NCBI RefSeq assembly: GCF_002934445.1
Contig: NZ_PTJE01000010.1
Coordinates: 1 to 53,123 of the forward strand
Length of the DNA: 53,123 bases
Direction of reading: 5' to 3'
From: Nonlabens xylanidelens
GTDB lineage: Bacteria; Bacteroidota; Bacteroidia; Flavobacteriales; Flavobacteriaceae
Shown: positions 41,661 through 49,948 of the stretch, in pieces
Layout: each line of letters opens with the position of its first letter
How positions within the stretch are numbered: position 1 is the stretch's first letter
Translations under genes and position numbers: made by a program
The notes under the pieces: generated by a model
Told to the model about the DNA's origin: nothing
What the model saw: only the letters and a program-made list of their open reading frames with translations
Databases searched by the model: none

Positions 41661-42371
41661 TGCTACTAGTTTATATTCTGGATAGGTTTCTTCTAGGTAT
41701 TCCTCCATCTTTTTAGGTATCACCACTTGTATAACGTATAACATGACACACATCAACACAAATAGAAAACTAATGATTCCTACAACCCAAAGATTCATGC
41801 TTGCAAATGAATTTGTATTGGGAATAAGCATATTAAAAAAATGAATAGGTATTAACCCTAAACCAAAACCTGCTCCATGCTGCATAATGATATCTTTAAA
41901 CAGCCATTTCTTCTCATCACTTTCTTGACTTCTTTTTCTCTCTCTAAAATAAGAAACAGATAGTTTAACAAAATAACCTATAAATAGAATTACTATTACC
42001 GCACTCAAATAATCTGCAGAGACACTTATTAATCTCAATAGATAGAAAGTGGCTACGCTAAATAAAATAAGCAATAAGATTTTAGGTAACTTAAAAAACT
42101 CTAAGGTATGTTTCCATATTAGTTTAGAGTATTTCTTACCTAATGATTTCTGGCGTTCTTCTACCACATCCATAAATCCGAACACGCCAAATTTTTTAAA
42201 CTCTATCTGTAGCGCTTTTTCAAAACTTAGGTCTGGATCTTCTTGCCATTGATGTTCTATTCCATTTGCTAGATGATCAACCAGCTCGGATTGAAGATCA
42301 TACCATTCTACATAATGTTTTTGAGTAAATGCAAATAACTCTTCTATATGTTCTTGAGTTAATTTATTCAT
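41658..42371 (-). CDS. Membrane protein partnered with PadR
   Basis: 237 residues. The N-terminal soluble part (ELFAFTQKHYVEWYDLQSELVDHLANGIEHQWQ, then FGVFGFMDVVEERQKSLG) is like the HAAS-type helical domain found in proteins encoded with PadR regulators. Four hydrophobic segments follow, near residues 92-110, 118-135, 160-180 and 190-215. Start and padR stop overlap (TAATG), so they are translated together. Function unknown. Confidence 0.8.
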   Translation of the reverse strand: MNKLTQEHIEELFAFTQKHYVEWYDLQSELVDHLANGIEHQWQEDPDLSFEKALQIEFKKFGVFGFMDVVEERQKSLGKKYSKLIWKHTLEFFKLPKILLLILFSVATFYLLRLISVSADYLSAVIVILFIGYFVKLSVSYFRERKRSQESDEKKWLFKDIIMQHGAGFGLGLIPIHFFNMLIPNTNSFASMNLWVVGIISFLFVLMCVMLYVIQVVIPKKMEEYLEETYPEYKLVA

Positions 42372-42706
42372 TAAAATGATAGTTTAGGGTTAATAATAGC
42401 CTGCATGTTCTCCATATATTCCTTTAATTCTTGCATCATATTCACAGCCTCTTTTTCACCTTGTGGAGTGAGGGAATAATATTTTCTAACACGATTCTCA
42501 ACTTTCTCTGCTTCTACTTTTAAATGACCTTCAGACTGTAATTTATGTAAAGAAGGATAAAGAGCTCCTTCTTTAACATCCATTGTACCGTTAGTTAATT
42601 CTTTTACTCTTTGAGTAATTTCATAACCATACATCTTCCCTTCTTGCTCTAGCAGGCGCATGATTATAGTGGTTAAACTACCTCTGTATAATTTGTTATT
42701 GGACAT
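42371..42706 (-). CDS. PadR-family transcriptional regulator
   Basis: 111 residues from ATG 42706. The winged helix carries LYRGSLTTIIMRLLEQEGKMYGYEITQRV and GALYPSLHKLQSEGHLK, with RKYYSLTPQGEKEAVNMM as the wing. PadR proteins repress their own operon. An inverted repeat (42707-42723) touches the start codon, consistent with autorepression. Forms a two-gene unit with the membrane protein. Confidence 0.92.
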   Translation of the reverse strand: MSNNKLYRGSLTTIIMRLLEQEGKMYGYEITQRVKELTNGTMDVKEGALYPSLHKLQSEGHLKVEAEKVENRVRKYYSLTPQGEKEAVNMMQELKEYMENMQAIINPKLSF

Positions 42707-42750
42707 ACCTAAGTTTCTTAGGTACAAACATACATAAGAATCTTAGGTAA
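42707..42750. promoter_or_regulatory. Probable PadR operators
   Basis: ACCTAAG ttt CTTAGGT (42707-42723) is a perfect 7-3-7 inverted repeat one base upstream of the padR start. A second, less perfect copy ACATAAG aat CTTAGGT lies at 42732-42748. The spacing of 25 bp is about 2.4 turns. Confidence 0.6.
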
Positions 42751-42852
42751 CAATAATTTTTATTGAAAAAATTGTATTTTTAAGAAATAGCGAGAGTAAT
42801 AAAATTATAAATAATCAACTTTTATGGTAGTTAAGAGCAGTTTTATGAGTTC

Positions 42853-42868
42853 CGCTTTCGCGAAAGCG
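42853..42868. repeat. 16-bp palindrome, copy 9 (intergenic)
   Basis: Perfect CGCTTTCGCGAAAGCG between padR and GAPDH, flanked TTC on the left and AAT on the right. Confidence 0.95.
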
Positions 42869-42934
42869 AATCTATAACCATCACAAATCAATAAATAAAT
42901 TAAACAATACACATAAATAAGTCGAAATAAATTC

Positions 42935-42952
42935 TACTATAACGTTATAGTA
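42935..42952. promoter_or_regulatory. 18-bp palindromic operator upstream of GAPDH
   Basis: TACTATAACGTTATAGTA is perfectly self-complementary and lies in the -33 zone of the promoter whose -7 box is at 42957. Confidence 0.55.
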
Positions 42953-42956
42953 TTAT

Positions 42957-42964
42957 TACTTTTG
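42957..42964 (+). promoter_or_regulatory. -7 box for GAPDH
   Basis: TACTTTTG matches TAnnTTTG; the ATG at 42995 is 31 bp further on. No TTG -33 box is visible; the palindrome occupies its place. Confidence 0.55.
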
Positions 42965-42994
42965 CAAAAAATTAAACACACTAAACCCACATTT

Positions 42995-44446
42995 ATGAGT
43001 AACCAAGTAGATACTTATGAAAAAGAGCTCGCTTTTCAAACTGACAGGCGACGTGCAGCTGTTGCATTTATTAAAGTCGTAAGCGACCTATGGTATGACC
43101 GTTCTATAGAACTGGTACTATTTAGAAATCAGCTTATTGATAGAAACGTAAGCGAGATCATCAACCTACATGAGTATGCTGGTGAATTTGTACAAAAACC
43201 TATTTCGGTTTTTGATAGTGTGGAGATCGCACAAGCTATTCTATCTCTAGACTTACCACCTTCAAAACTAGACATAGGTAAACTTACTTATGAATACCAT
43301 CTAGAAGAAAACGAGATGCAGGATGCCATGGCTTTTGTCATGAGTAAACTGGGTGACGCACAAAAAACTGAAGAAATCACTCCTAAGGACGTGGTGCTTT
43401 ATGGTTTTGGTAGAATAGGCCGTTTACTTGCTAGAGAATTAATGAGCAAGGCTGGAAAAGGCAGCCAGTTAAGACTACGTGCCATAGTAACTCGTGGCGC
43501 GATTACAGAATCTGTTCTTGAAAAACGTGCTTCTCTTCTTGCACAAGATAGTGTACATGGAGATTTTTCTGGTACGGTAAGCTATGACCTAGAACAAGAG
43601 TCTCTTATTGTTAACGGGACAACTGTAAAAGTAATAAGTGCAAACGCGCCAGAAGACATAGATTATACAGCATACGGTATTAACGATGCTCTTATTATAG
43701 ATAATACTGGTGCTTTTAGAGACGACGTGGCACTAGCCCGCCATCTAGAGGCAAAAGGTGCACATAAAGTACTACTTACTGCACCAGGAAAAGGTATTCC
43801 TAATATAGTACACGGTGTTAACCAATTAGAGAACAACCCTGATCAAGTAGATATATTTTCTGCAGCAAGTTGTACGACTAATGCTATAACACCTGTTTTA
43901 AAGGCGATAGAAGACAGTTTTGGTGTTGTAAAAGGACATTTAGAAACGATACATGCATATACTAATGATCAAAATCTAGTAGATAACATGCATAGTAAGT
44001 ACCGTCGTGGACGCGCTGCGGCACTTAATATGGTTATTACAGAAACTGGTGCTGGAAAAGCGGTAAGCAAGGCATTACCTTCTTTTGAAGGTAAACTTAC
44101 CTCTAACGCTATACGTGTTCCTGTACCTAATGGTTCTCTTGCCATTCTTAATCTAGAATTAGAAACTGCCACCTCTAAGGACGCTCTTAATGCTACCATT
44201 AAGAAATATGCTCTAGAAGGTGATCTAGTGGAACAAATCAAGTATTCTATTGATAACGAGCTAGTTTCTAGTGACATTATAGGTTCTAACGCACCGTCTA
44301 TTTATGACTCTAACGCAACTATAGTAGGTCCAGATGGAAAAAATGCAATAGTTTATGTATGGTATGATAATGAATATGGATATAGCCACCAGGTGATTAG
44401 ACTGGCTAAATATATCGCAAAAGTAAGACGTTTTACTTATTACTAA
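42995..44446 (+). CDS. gap: Glyceraldehyde-3-phosphate dehydrogenase, long form
   Basis: 483 residues from ATG 42995; a TTG at 42962 is in frame but lies within the promoter. Residues about 1-125 are a helical N-terminal extension not found in the classic 335-residue enzyme. Then VVLYGFGRIGRLLARELM (NAD site), SAASCTTNAITPV with the catalytic Cys, and HAYTNDQNLVDNMHSKYRRGRAAALNMVITETGA, and WYDNEYGYSHQVIRLA. The extended form is known in Bacteroidetes. Glycolysis/gluconeogenesis. The extension's role is not known. Confidence 0.95.
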   Translation: MSNQVDTYEKELAFQTDRRRAAVAFIKVVSDLWYDRSIELVLFRNQLIDRNVSEIINLHEYAGEFVQKPISVFDSVEIAQAILSLDLPPSKLDIGKLTYEYHLEENEMQDAMAFVMSKLGDAQKTEEITPKDVVLYGFGRIGRLLARELMSKAGKGSQLRLRAIVTRGAITESVLEKRASLLAQDSVHGDFSGTVSYDLEQESLIVNGTTVKVISANAPEDIDYTAYGINDALIIDNTGAFRDDVALARHLEAKGAHKVLLTAPGKGIPNIVHGVNQLENNPDQVDIFSAASCTTNAITPVLKAIEDSFGVVKGHLETIHAYTNDQNLVDNMHSKYRRGRAAALNMVITETGAGKAVSKALPSFEGKLTSNAIRVPVPNGSLAILNLELETATSKDALNATIKKYALEGDLVEQIKYSIDNELVSSDIIGSNAPSIYDSNATIVGPDGKNAIVYVWYDNEYGYSHQVIRLAKYIAKVRRFTYY

Positions 44447-44482
44447 TTTTTTATAAATTGCTTTCAAATTTGCTAAAGCGTG

Positions 44483-44513
44483 AAAAAGCCATCTCAATAA
44501 GAGATGGCTTTTT
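44483..44513 (+). terminator. Terminator after GAPDH
   Basis: AAAAAGCCATCTC aataa GAGATGGCTTTTTAG; a near twin is at 45491. Confidence 0.8.
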
Positions 44514-44541
44514 AGTTAAATTACTTTTTTGATAAGTGTTC

Positions 44542-44557
44542 CGCTTTCGCGAAAGCG
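44542..44557. repeat. 16-bp palindrome, copy 10 (intergenic)
   Basis: Perfect CGCTTTCGCGAAAGCG with AAT on the right, between GAPDH and the gene at 44659. Both flanks (TTC, AAT) match copy 9. Confidence 0.95.
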
Positions 44558-44658
44558 AATACATTTCAAAATCTCTCCAACCAAGTCTCATTTTCATTAA
44601 ATTTGATTATGGTCTATACAATTTTATAGTCACCGTATTTAAAGTTAATGGTTACTAC

Positions 44659-45471
44659 ATGAGAATATTCAAATATTGGGCAACTGCCTCTAGAGTTTTA
44701 CAAATAGATGATTTTACACAGGAATCAACTGTTTATGGTGGGTCAGATATTTCTATAGAGCATGCTAGAGAAGATGCAGAACAAAGACTCGATAAAGCAG
44801 CTGCTAAGATTCAGGAGAAAATAAATAGAGTATTTAATAACGACCCTAGTTATGAGGTCGATATTAGGGAGGAAATCATAGAAAAAATAGACAGTAATAA
44901 TATTATAACACGTAATAGGTATGGTGCACAGGTTCTCAATTCTACAGATACCATGTTTATAGATGTAGATAGTTACAAGTTAAGCTTCATGAAAATCTTT
45001 TTCAGACGTGGTAAAACGAATAAAGATTTTATGCTAGCAGGAATAGAAAAAGCTGCTGCAAAGAGTGTTTATAGTCAGTTGGGTTTTAGAATTTATGAAA
45101 CTTATAAAGGTTATCGCATTTTAGTAAGTGGATTTCATTATCCAGTGAGAAGCATAGAGACTAAATCCATTTTAAAAGATTTTAACGGTGACCGACTCTA
45201 CAATTACATGTGTGAAAAACAAAATTGCTATCGGGCAAGATTAACCCCAAAACCTAATCGTGTCGAACAAAAATTACCTAGAATTATTTTTCCTGATCGT
45301 ACATATGAACAGCAAAATGTTCTCGATAAATGGCTGGATGAATATAGATATAAAAGTCAGCGATATTCTACATGTAACCTTGTTAAAGAAATAGGCTTTA
45401 TTTCTTCTACGCGAGTTATAGAATATCATGATAGAATAAGTAAAGTAAATAGTAACTATCCACTAGCTTAA
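44659..45471 (+). CDS. Uncharacterised protein with a CYRARLTPKPNR motif
   Basis: 270 residues from ATG 44659; the frame is open to 44536 but that part starts within the palindrome. No signal or membrane segment. The acidic N-terminal half has ISIEHAREDAEQRLDKAAAKIQEKI, likely a long helix. The central part has NRYGAQVLNSTDTMFIDVDSYKLSF, RIYETYKGYRILVSGFHYPV, then CYRARLTPKPNR. The FIDVD acidic pair and the arginine-rich block are reminiscent of archaeo-eukaryotic primase-like proteins, but I cannot confirm it. Single gene between two terminators. Confidence 0.7.
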   Translation: MRIFKYWATASRVLQIDDFTQESTVYGGSDISIEHAREDAEQRLDKAAAKIQEKINRVFNNDPSYEVDIREEIIEKIDSNNIITRNRYGAQVLNSTDTMFIDVDSYKLSFMKIFFRRGKTNKDFMLAGIEKAAAKSVYSQLGFRIYETYKGYRILVSGFHYPVRSIETKSILKDFNGDRLYNYMCEKQNCYRARLTPKPNRVEQKLPRIIFPDRTYEQQNVLDKWLDEYRYKSQRYSTCNLVKEIGFISSTRVIEYHDRISKVNSNYPLA

Positions 45472-45490
45472 AAGAGTAAAAATAGCATAA

Positions 45491-45521
45491 AAAAATCCAT
45501 CTCAAATTGAGATGGATTTTT
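45491..45521. terminator. Terminator between convergent genes
   Basis: AAAATCCATCTCAA a TTGAGATGGATTTTTATT; A- and T-runs on both sides. Confidence 0.8.
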
Positions 45522-45552
45522 ATTAAATGCTAGATTTTATATCACTAAAATT

Positions 45553-46194
45553 TTATACCGTTGCTGTACTCATAGTATCTAGGGCTTTACTTATTAAAGT
45601 ATCTCCTTTTATAATTTCAAAGGTTTCTTTATTTGCCGTATCATCGTGTAATGCTCGAGTTAATGTTTGTGCCACATCTGCTCTTGAGATTTCACCATGT
45701 TTATTTAATTTATGTGAGAGTTCAATATGGTTAGAGGCATTATCATTAATCAAAGAACCTGGTCTAACTATCGTATAGTTGAGACCGCTGTTTTTCAAAT
45801 AAACATCAGCATTATGTTTTGCTTTTAAATACTCTACTAATTGGTCTGCCTCTTCTGGATTATCTGCTCCCATAGAACTAAGCATCACAAATTTTTTAAT
45901 GTCATTTGTTATAGCTCCATCGACTACCTTCTTTGCTCCTTCTTGATCTATCTCGACTACTTTTTTACCACCAGAACCTGCAGCAAAAATTACTTTATCA
46001 ATATTTTTAAACGTATGAGAAATATCTTGAGAAAGGTCGCCCATTACCCATTTAACATTTTGAGCTTCAAATTGTGCCTTTTGCTCTTCTTTACGTATCA
46101 TGGCTACCGGCTCAAAATATTGAGACTCATTTAAAAGATTTACTATTTGTTTTCCTGTGGTACCTGTTGCACCTGCTACTAATACTTTTTCCAT
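45553..46194 (-). CDS. NAD(P)-binding SDR-like protein (NmrA/SDR_a5 type)
   Basis: 213 residues. N-terminal VLVAGATGTTGKQIVNLL is the NAD(P)-binding Rossmann motif; VKWVMGDLSQDI, VIFAAGSGG, FVMLSSMGADNP and YTIVRPGSL are typical of atypical SDRs. It lacks a clear YxxxK active site (the conserved serine region is VMLSSMG), so it may bind rather than reduce. Cytoplasmic. Substrate unknown. Confidence 0.85.
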   Translation of the reverse strand: MEKVLVAGATGTTGKQIVNLLNESQYFEPVAMIRKEEQKAQFEAQNVKWVMGDLSQDISHTFKNIDKVIFAAGSGGKKVVEIDQEGAKKVVDGAITNDIKKFVMLSSMGADNPEEADQLVEYLKAKHNADVYLKNSGLNYTIVRPGSLINDNASNHIELSHKLNKHGEISRADVAQTLTRALHDDTANKETFEIIKGDTLISKALDTMSTATV

Positions 46195-46398
46195 GTGTTC
46201 AAGATACTAAATACAGCTGCTCTAACAGCTTGTCTAATAGTTTTTAACCTCATTTTAAGCACTTATTAACTATGCCTTATTCTTTTATTAAGCTGCATTT
46301 AACGTATTCACCATGCGTTCAATTTTTGTAACTTACGCAGCTATTAAAACTTGTATTTTTACCATAGCCATATATTAAATTAATAAACCCTGCAGCGC

Positions 46399-46941
46399 TT
46401 GAATAGCTTTGACAAATTTCTCCATAAAATAGGTATCATATCGTTCTTTACTATAGAATTACCTATAAGCGCATATGATTTTGCGCGCAAATTAGGTGAA
46501 ATGACTTTATATAGTGAGATAGGCTGGTTTACAGATCTAGAAGATCTCTTCTCGTCTGACTATAGAAGATATAAAGGTCTAGTAGTTAATAGTCATTTTA
46601 GAATTAAACATAAAGCGGCTTTCTTAGATTTTGGAAAACATACTGCCATAGGTACTGGTTATGTTATAGAAACGGAAGAAGGCATTAAAATAACCGTTAA
46701 GGTAAACTCTTTTAAAATCGCAATTTTTATTTACATGATTATGGCAAGTTTGTACTGTATTATCGTGTTGTTAAGTATGATATTTAGTGTAATAACAGAT
46801 AGTGCCATTGCTCTAATAATACTGCCTTTTATAATCTTGTTTGCCAGTATAGCCATTGTATTACCTTTTATTTTATTGCGCAATAGCACACGTAGAATGC
46901 ATGATTTTTATCAAGGACAGTTTTATTACTTTGCTCAATAA
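46399..46941 (+). CDS. Membrane protein of unknown function
   Basis: 180 residues from TTG 46399, the only plausible start upstream of the conserved-looking region; the next Met (GEMTLYSE) would remove a third of the soluble domain. Residues 1-110 are soluble (IELPISAYDFARKLGEMTLY, FTDLEDLFSSDYRRYKG). Two membrane helices follow, near 113-135 and 140-165. It ends 8 bp before the acyltransferase pseudogene. Function unknown. Confidence 0.6.
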   Translation: MNSFDKFLHKIGIISFFTIELPISAYDFARKLGEMTLYSEIGWFTDLEDLFSSDYRRYKGLVVNSHFRIKHKAAFLDFGKHTAIGTGYVIETEEGIKITVKVNSFKIAIFIYMIMASLYCIIVLLSMIFSVITDSAIALIILPFIILFASIAIVLPFILLRNSTRRMHDFYQGQFYYFAQ

Positions 46942-46949
46942 ATATCAAT

Positions 46950-48005
46950 ATGCATCTTAAACCACTTACTTCACTTAGGTTTTTATTTGCATTAATGGTA
47001 TTTGTATCACATTTAAATTTTTTAAAAAATTCTAATCATATATGGTTGCGCGATACTTATAACACCATTCTATCACAAGGTTATATAGGTGTCAGTTTCT
47101 TTTTTATCTTAAGCGGTTTTATACTTACCCATGTTTATCGTTTTAAACTAGATAGCAATGCGACAGCAAGAAGGAGTTTTTTTATAGCAAGACTAGCACG
47201 AGTTTATCCTTTACATCTTGCTACTTTTTTAATCGCAATACCTTTAATGTTCTAGGGTCAAGAAATTACTATAAGAGGTTTATTATTGGGGTTGTCTAAC
47301 GTTACTTTAACCCAAAGTTTCATACCTATAAAAGAACTTTACTTTTCTTTTAACGGACCATCATGGAGTATTTCTTGCGAGGCTTTCTTTTATTTATGTT
47401 TCCCTTATTTACTAATTCTTTTCAATAAACTAGGTAAATTTAAATACTACCTAACCGCAATTTTAGCATCTATTATCATCATTCTAACTAACTATATAAG
47501 TCCGAACTTGCAGCATGGTTTATTTTACATCAATCCACTATTTAGAATAGTTGATTTCATCTTAGGCATTGTAATATATGATTTGTATATAAATCTAAAA
47601 AATCAAAAAACGTTAGTAGATTTTACTATACTAGAGTTTCTTTCTATTGCGATTTTTGTATTGTTTTTCAGTTTACGAGATAGTGTTACAGATACATCTT
47701 TATACAGTATTTTTTATTGGATCCCTATAATGACCATCATTCTAATATTTGCTTTTCAACAAGGAGCAATTTCTAAAATTCTAAGTCATAAATATGCCAT
47801 ATGGTTAGGAGAGATAAGTTTTGGCTTCTACATGATACACCATCTAGTAATGAGATACTTTATACTAGGTAATGGTAAATTTGAATTAATCACTAATCAC
47901 TATCTAATCATAATATTATTGTTTACAATAACCGTTATAGCTGCTGCTGCAAGCCATCGTTATTTTGAAACCCCTTTAAACCGTTGGATTAGAAATAAAA
48001 ACTAA
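46950..48005 (+). pseudogene. Acyltransferase 3 (OafA-like), interrupted by one stop codon
   Basis: The two open parts, 46950-47255 and 47286-48005, are in the same frame and together make 351 codons, the length of an acyltransferase-3 protein. The N-terminal half has LKPLTSLRFLFALMVFVSHLNF and GYIGVSFFFILSGFILTHVYR; the second half has FNGPSWSISCEAFFYLCFP, and more membrane helices, ending HRYFETPLNRWIR. A TAG at 47253-47255, after PLMF, is the only defect. It would acylate sugars at the membrane. Whether it is a dead gene or read-through occurs cannot be told. Confidence 0.88.
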
Positions 48006-48046
48006 TTTTAATCTTCTGTTATAATTACAGATCAACCATAATACAA

Positions 48047-48661
48047 ATGATATTTATTTTTGGCACCAAACCAGTATTACTTAACGAGATCACGCCTAAA
48101 TCCATTAAATGCAATTTCTGTGAATCTCAAGGAACTGTAACTTTAATATCTCGCAGTTCTCACACTCATCTATATTATATACCTATGTTTCCCTTAGGTA
48201 TAAAAATTTCTGCTTATTGTCACGACTGTACTTATGAGGCAAATCAAAATGAATTCCCTCAAAATTATTACAGCCATATAGACCTATTAAAAAATGATAG
48301 CAAAACACCATTTTGGCAATTTACGGGCGTTGCTATTATAATTATTGCTATAATCCTAGGTATAGGAAGGTCACGATATGTTGAAAATAGAGATGCAGCA
48401 TACATCGCAACACCAGCTATAGGTGATGTATATCATTATAAAACAGGTTACAGCCAGTATTCTACAATGAAAGTTGTATCAATTAATTATGATTCTATCT
48501 TTTACATCCATAATGATATGGAGGCAGATAGGTATAACATGTTATCAGAACTTAATGTAGAAGAAAATTATGGTGATGATATTTATTATATTCTAAATAG
48601 TGAATTAGATAGCATGCAAAACGCAAATACCCTAATAGATATAATAAGAGCAGAAGATTAA
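48047..48661 (+). CDS. Zinc-ribbon membrane protein of unknown function
   Basis: 204 residues. N-terminal zinc ribbon: KCNFCESQG and then YCHDCTYEAN supply four cysteines (about residues 25, 28, 61, 64). The FPLGIKISAY between them is common in small zinc-ribbon proteins. One membrane helix at 90-108 (FWQFTGVAIIIIAIILGI). The rest is a soluble domain (YHYKTGYSQYSTMKVVSI). Function unknown. Confidence 0.72.
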   Translation: MIFIFGTKPVLLNEITPKSIKCNFCESQGTVTLISRSSHTHLYYIPMFPLGIKISAYCHDCTYEANQNEFPQNYYSHIDLLKNDSKTPFWQFTGVAIIIIAIILGIGRSRYVENRDAAYIATPAIGDVYHYKTGYSQYSTMKVVSINYDSIFYIHNDMEADRYNMLSELNVEENYGDDIYYILNSELDSMQNANTLIDIIRAED

Positions 48662-48674
48662 TAATACCACATTA

Positions 48675-49829
48675 TTAAACCAGTTTCATCTTTGCTTTTA
48701 AAACCTTAGAGGCTTGTGTATAACCGCCATTTTCTCCATCAAGAAAATGAATATGATAGTCATCTATGGCTGTAACAAAACAAGATAAAACACTACTGCT
48801 ACTACTGTAATATCCATAATTTATTAAATGATCATTTTCTAACCCATCTAGATATTCTAGTAGTTGCTCTCTTTGCCCCACATTTCCAGTAATCACAGTA
48901 TTAATAGAACCATCTAATAATAACGTCTCTGTTAGTTGAATCAAGTCATTGATATAGTTTTTACCTTTTTTAGTGTTTTTAGTAAACCAGCCACCCATTA
49001 CACCACGCCACCAGCTAGAAACCAACTTGCTAGGTGTAACATTTTTAAATTTCATTTTTACTTCAGCCTTAATCCTACTTAGACTATTGACCATCTTTAA
49101 TCGTTTTGCGACAATAGGATGGCGTATGGTATCATCTCCATATATTAATTCGATTTTCTCTAAAATCTGACTATATAACCTAGATTGATCCTCTACTTTT
49201 CTGGCCTTAATTATTAAGGAAATAATCTCATTTTTATTATCCGGCGGGCTTATTTTATCCCACTTGCACTCCATTCCGTTAAGGTCGAGATTAAAATTAA
49301 ATTGCTCTATAGCTGTTACGGGAGGTGAGGCTTTGATTTCATTTTCTGCCATTTGTAATGCATTACCTAATATAACAGGCATTAAATGGAGATCGTTTCG
49401 CTTGTACTTTAATATTTTAAGAGACGCTCCTTTATCAACCATTTCTCCAACTTTACGGTACCCTACTCTTAAAAAGAAATCAAAAGAAATAGAACACCTC
49501 TCTTGGTGTAGATTTAAAGCAAACAAACATTCATTTAAGATCTCATTAGGGACTATAAGTGTTGCTCCATCACCTCCAAAGAAAAAAGGAATCTCAACAC
49601 CCTTTGCTCGAGAAATATTAAGACAGGCAACTATACTACCAGTAGCTGCTAGATTAACAAGCTGTTGCTTTCCAGCTTGCACAGCTTGTGTAGATTTTTC
49701 TACATCGGTTACAATTATATTCCACGAGTTTGGAACATCAGTAAAAGCTTCTTCATCATTTATCAGTTCATGAATAGAACCATAATGTAAATGTAAGTTA
49801 GAATAAAATAATGTATCTGTAGCGGCCAT
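48675..49829 (-). CDS. DUF3095 family protein
   Basis: 384 residues from ATG 49829 (TTG 49835 also in frame). The N-terminal half has WNIIVTDVEKSTQAVQAGKQQLVNLAATGS and PFFFGGDGATLIVP, the two blocks of the family that recall nucleotidyl cyclases. The C-terminal half has WWRGVMGGWFTKNTKKGKNY and VITGNVGQREQLLEYLDGL, LSCFVTAIDDYHIHFLDGENGGYTQASK. Cytoplasmic. A cyclase-like activity is suspected in the family; I know of no proof. Confidence 0.85.
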   Translation of the reverse strand: MAATDTLFYSNLHLHYGSIHELINDEEAFTDVPNSWNIIVTDVEKSTQAVQAGKQQLVNLAATGSIVACLNISRAKGVEIPFFFGGDGATLIVPNEILNECLFALNLHQERCSISFDFFLRVGYRKVGEMVDKGASLKILKYKRNDLHLMPVILGNALQMAENEIKASPPVTAIEQFNFNLDLNGMECKWDKISPPDNKNEIISLIIKARKVEDQSRLYSQILEKIELIYGDDTIRHPIVAKRLKMVNSLSRIKAEVKMKFKNVTPSKLVSSWWRGVMGGWFTKNTKKGKNYINDLIQLTETLLLDGSINTVITGNVGQREQLLEYLDGLENDHLINYGYYSSSSSVLSCFVTAIDDYHIHFLDGENGGYTQASKVLKAKMKLV

Positions 49830-49902
49830 ACTCAAAATTACATGAATTTATGTATTCTTATATCACAAGGTAGTATTAAAATCTCTTAACCATTTAATAT
49901 CA

Positions 49903-49931
49903 TTGAATCTAGAGCATTAATAGTACTTTTG
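49903..49931 (+). promoter_or_regulatory. Promoter of the secreted nuclease gene
   Basis: TTG (49903-49905), 18-bp gap, then TACTTTTG (49924-49931), matching the Bacteroidetes TTG/TAnnTTTG pattern; the ATG is 18 bp downstream. Confidence 0.6.
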
Positions 49932-49948
49932 CAGAAACCCCTATTAAA

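Noticed and set aside
20889-44557. Palindrome copies as transcription terminators
   Set aside because: They lack a following T run, and five copies are inside coding regions.
46399-48005. Two separate acyltransferase genes at 46950 and 47286
   Set aside because: Both parts are in one frame and only together make a whole family member; the second part would start with TTG in the middle of a membrane helix.
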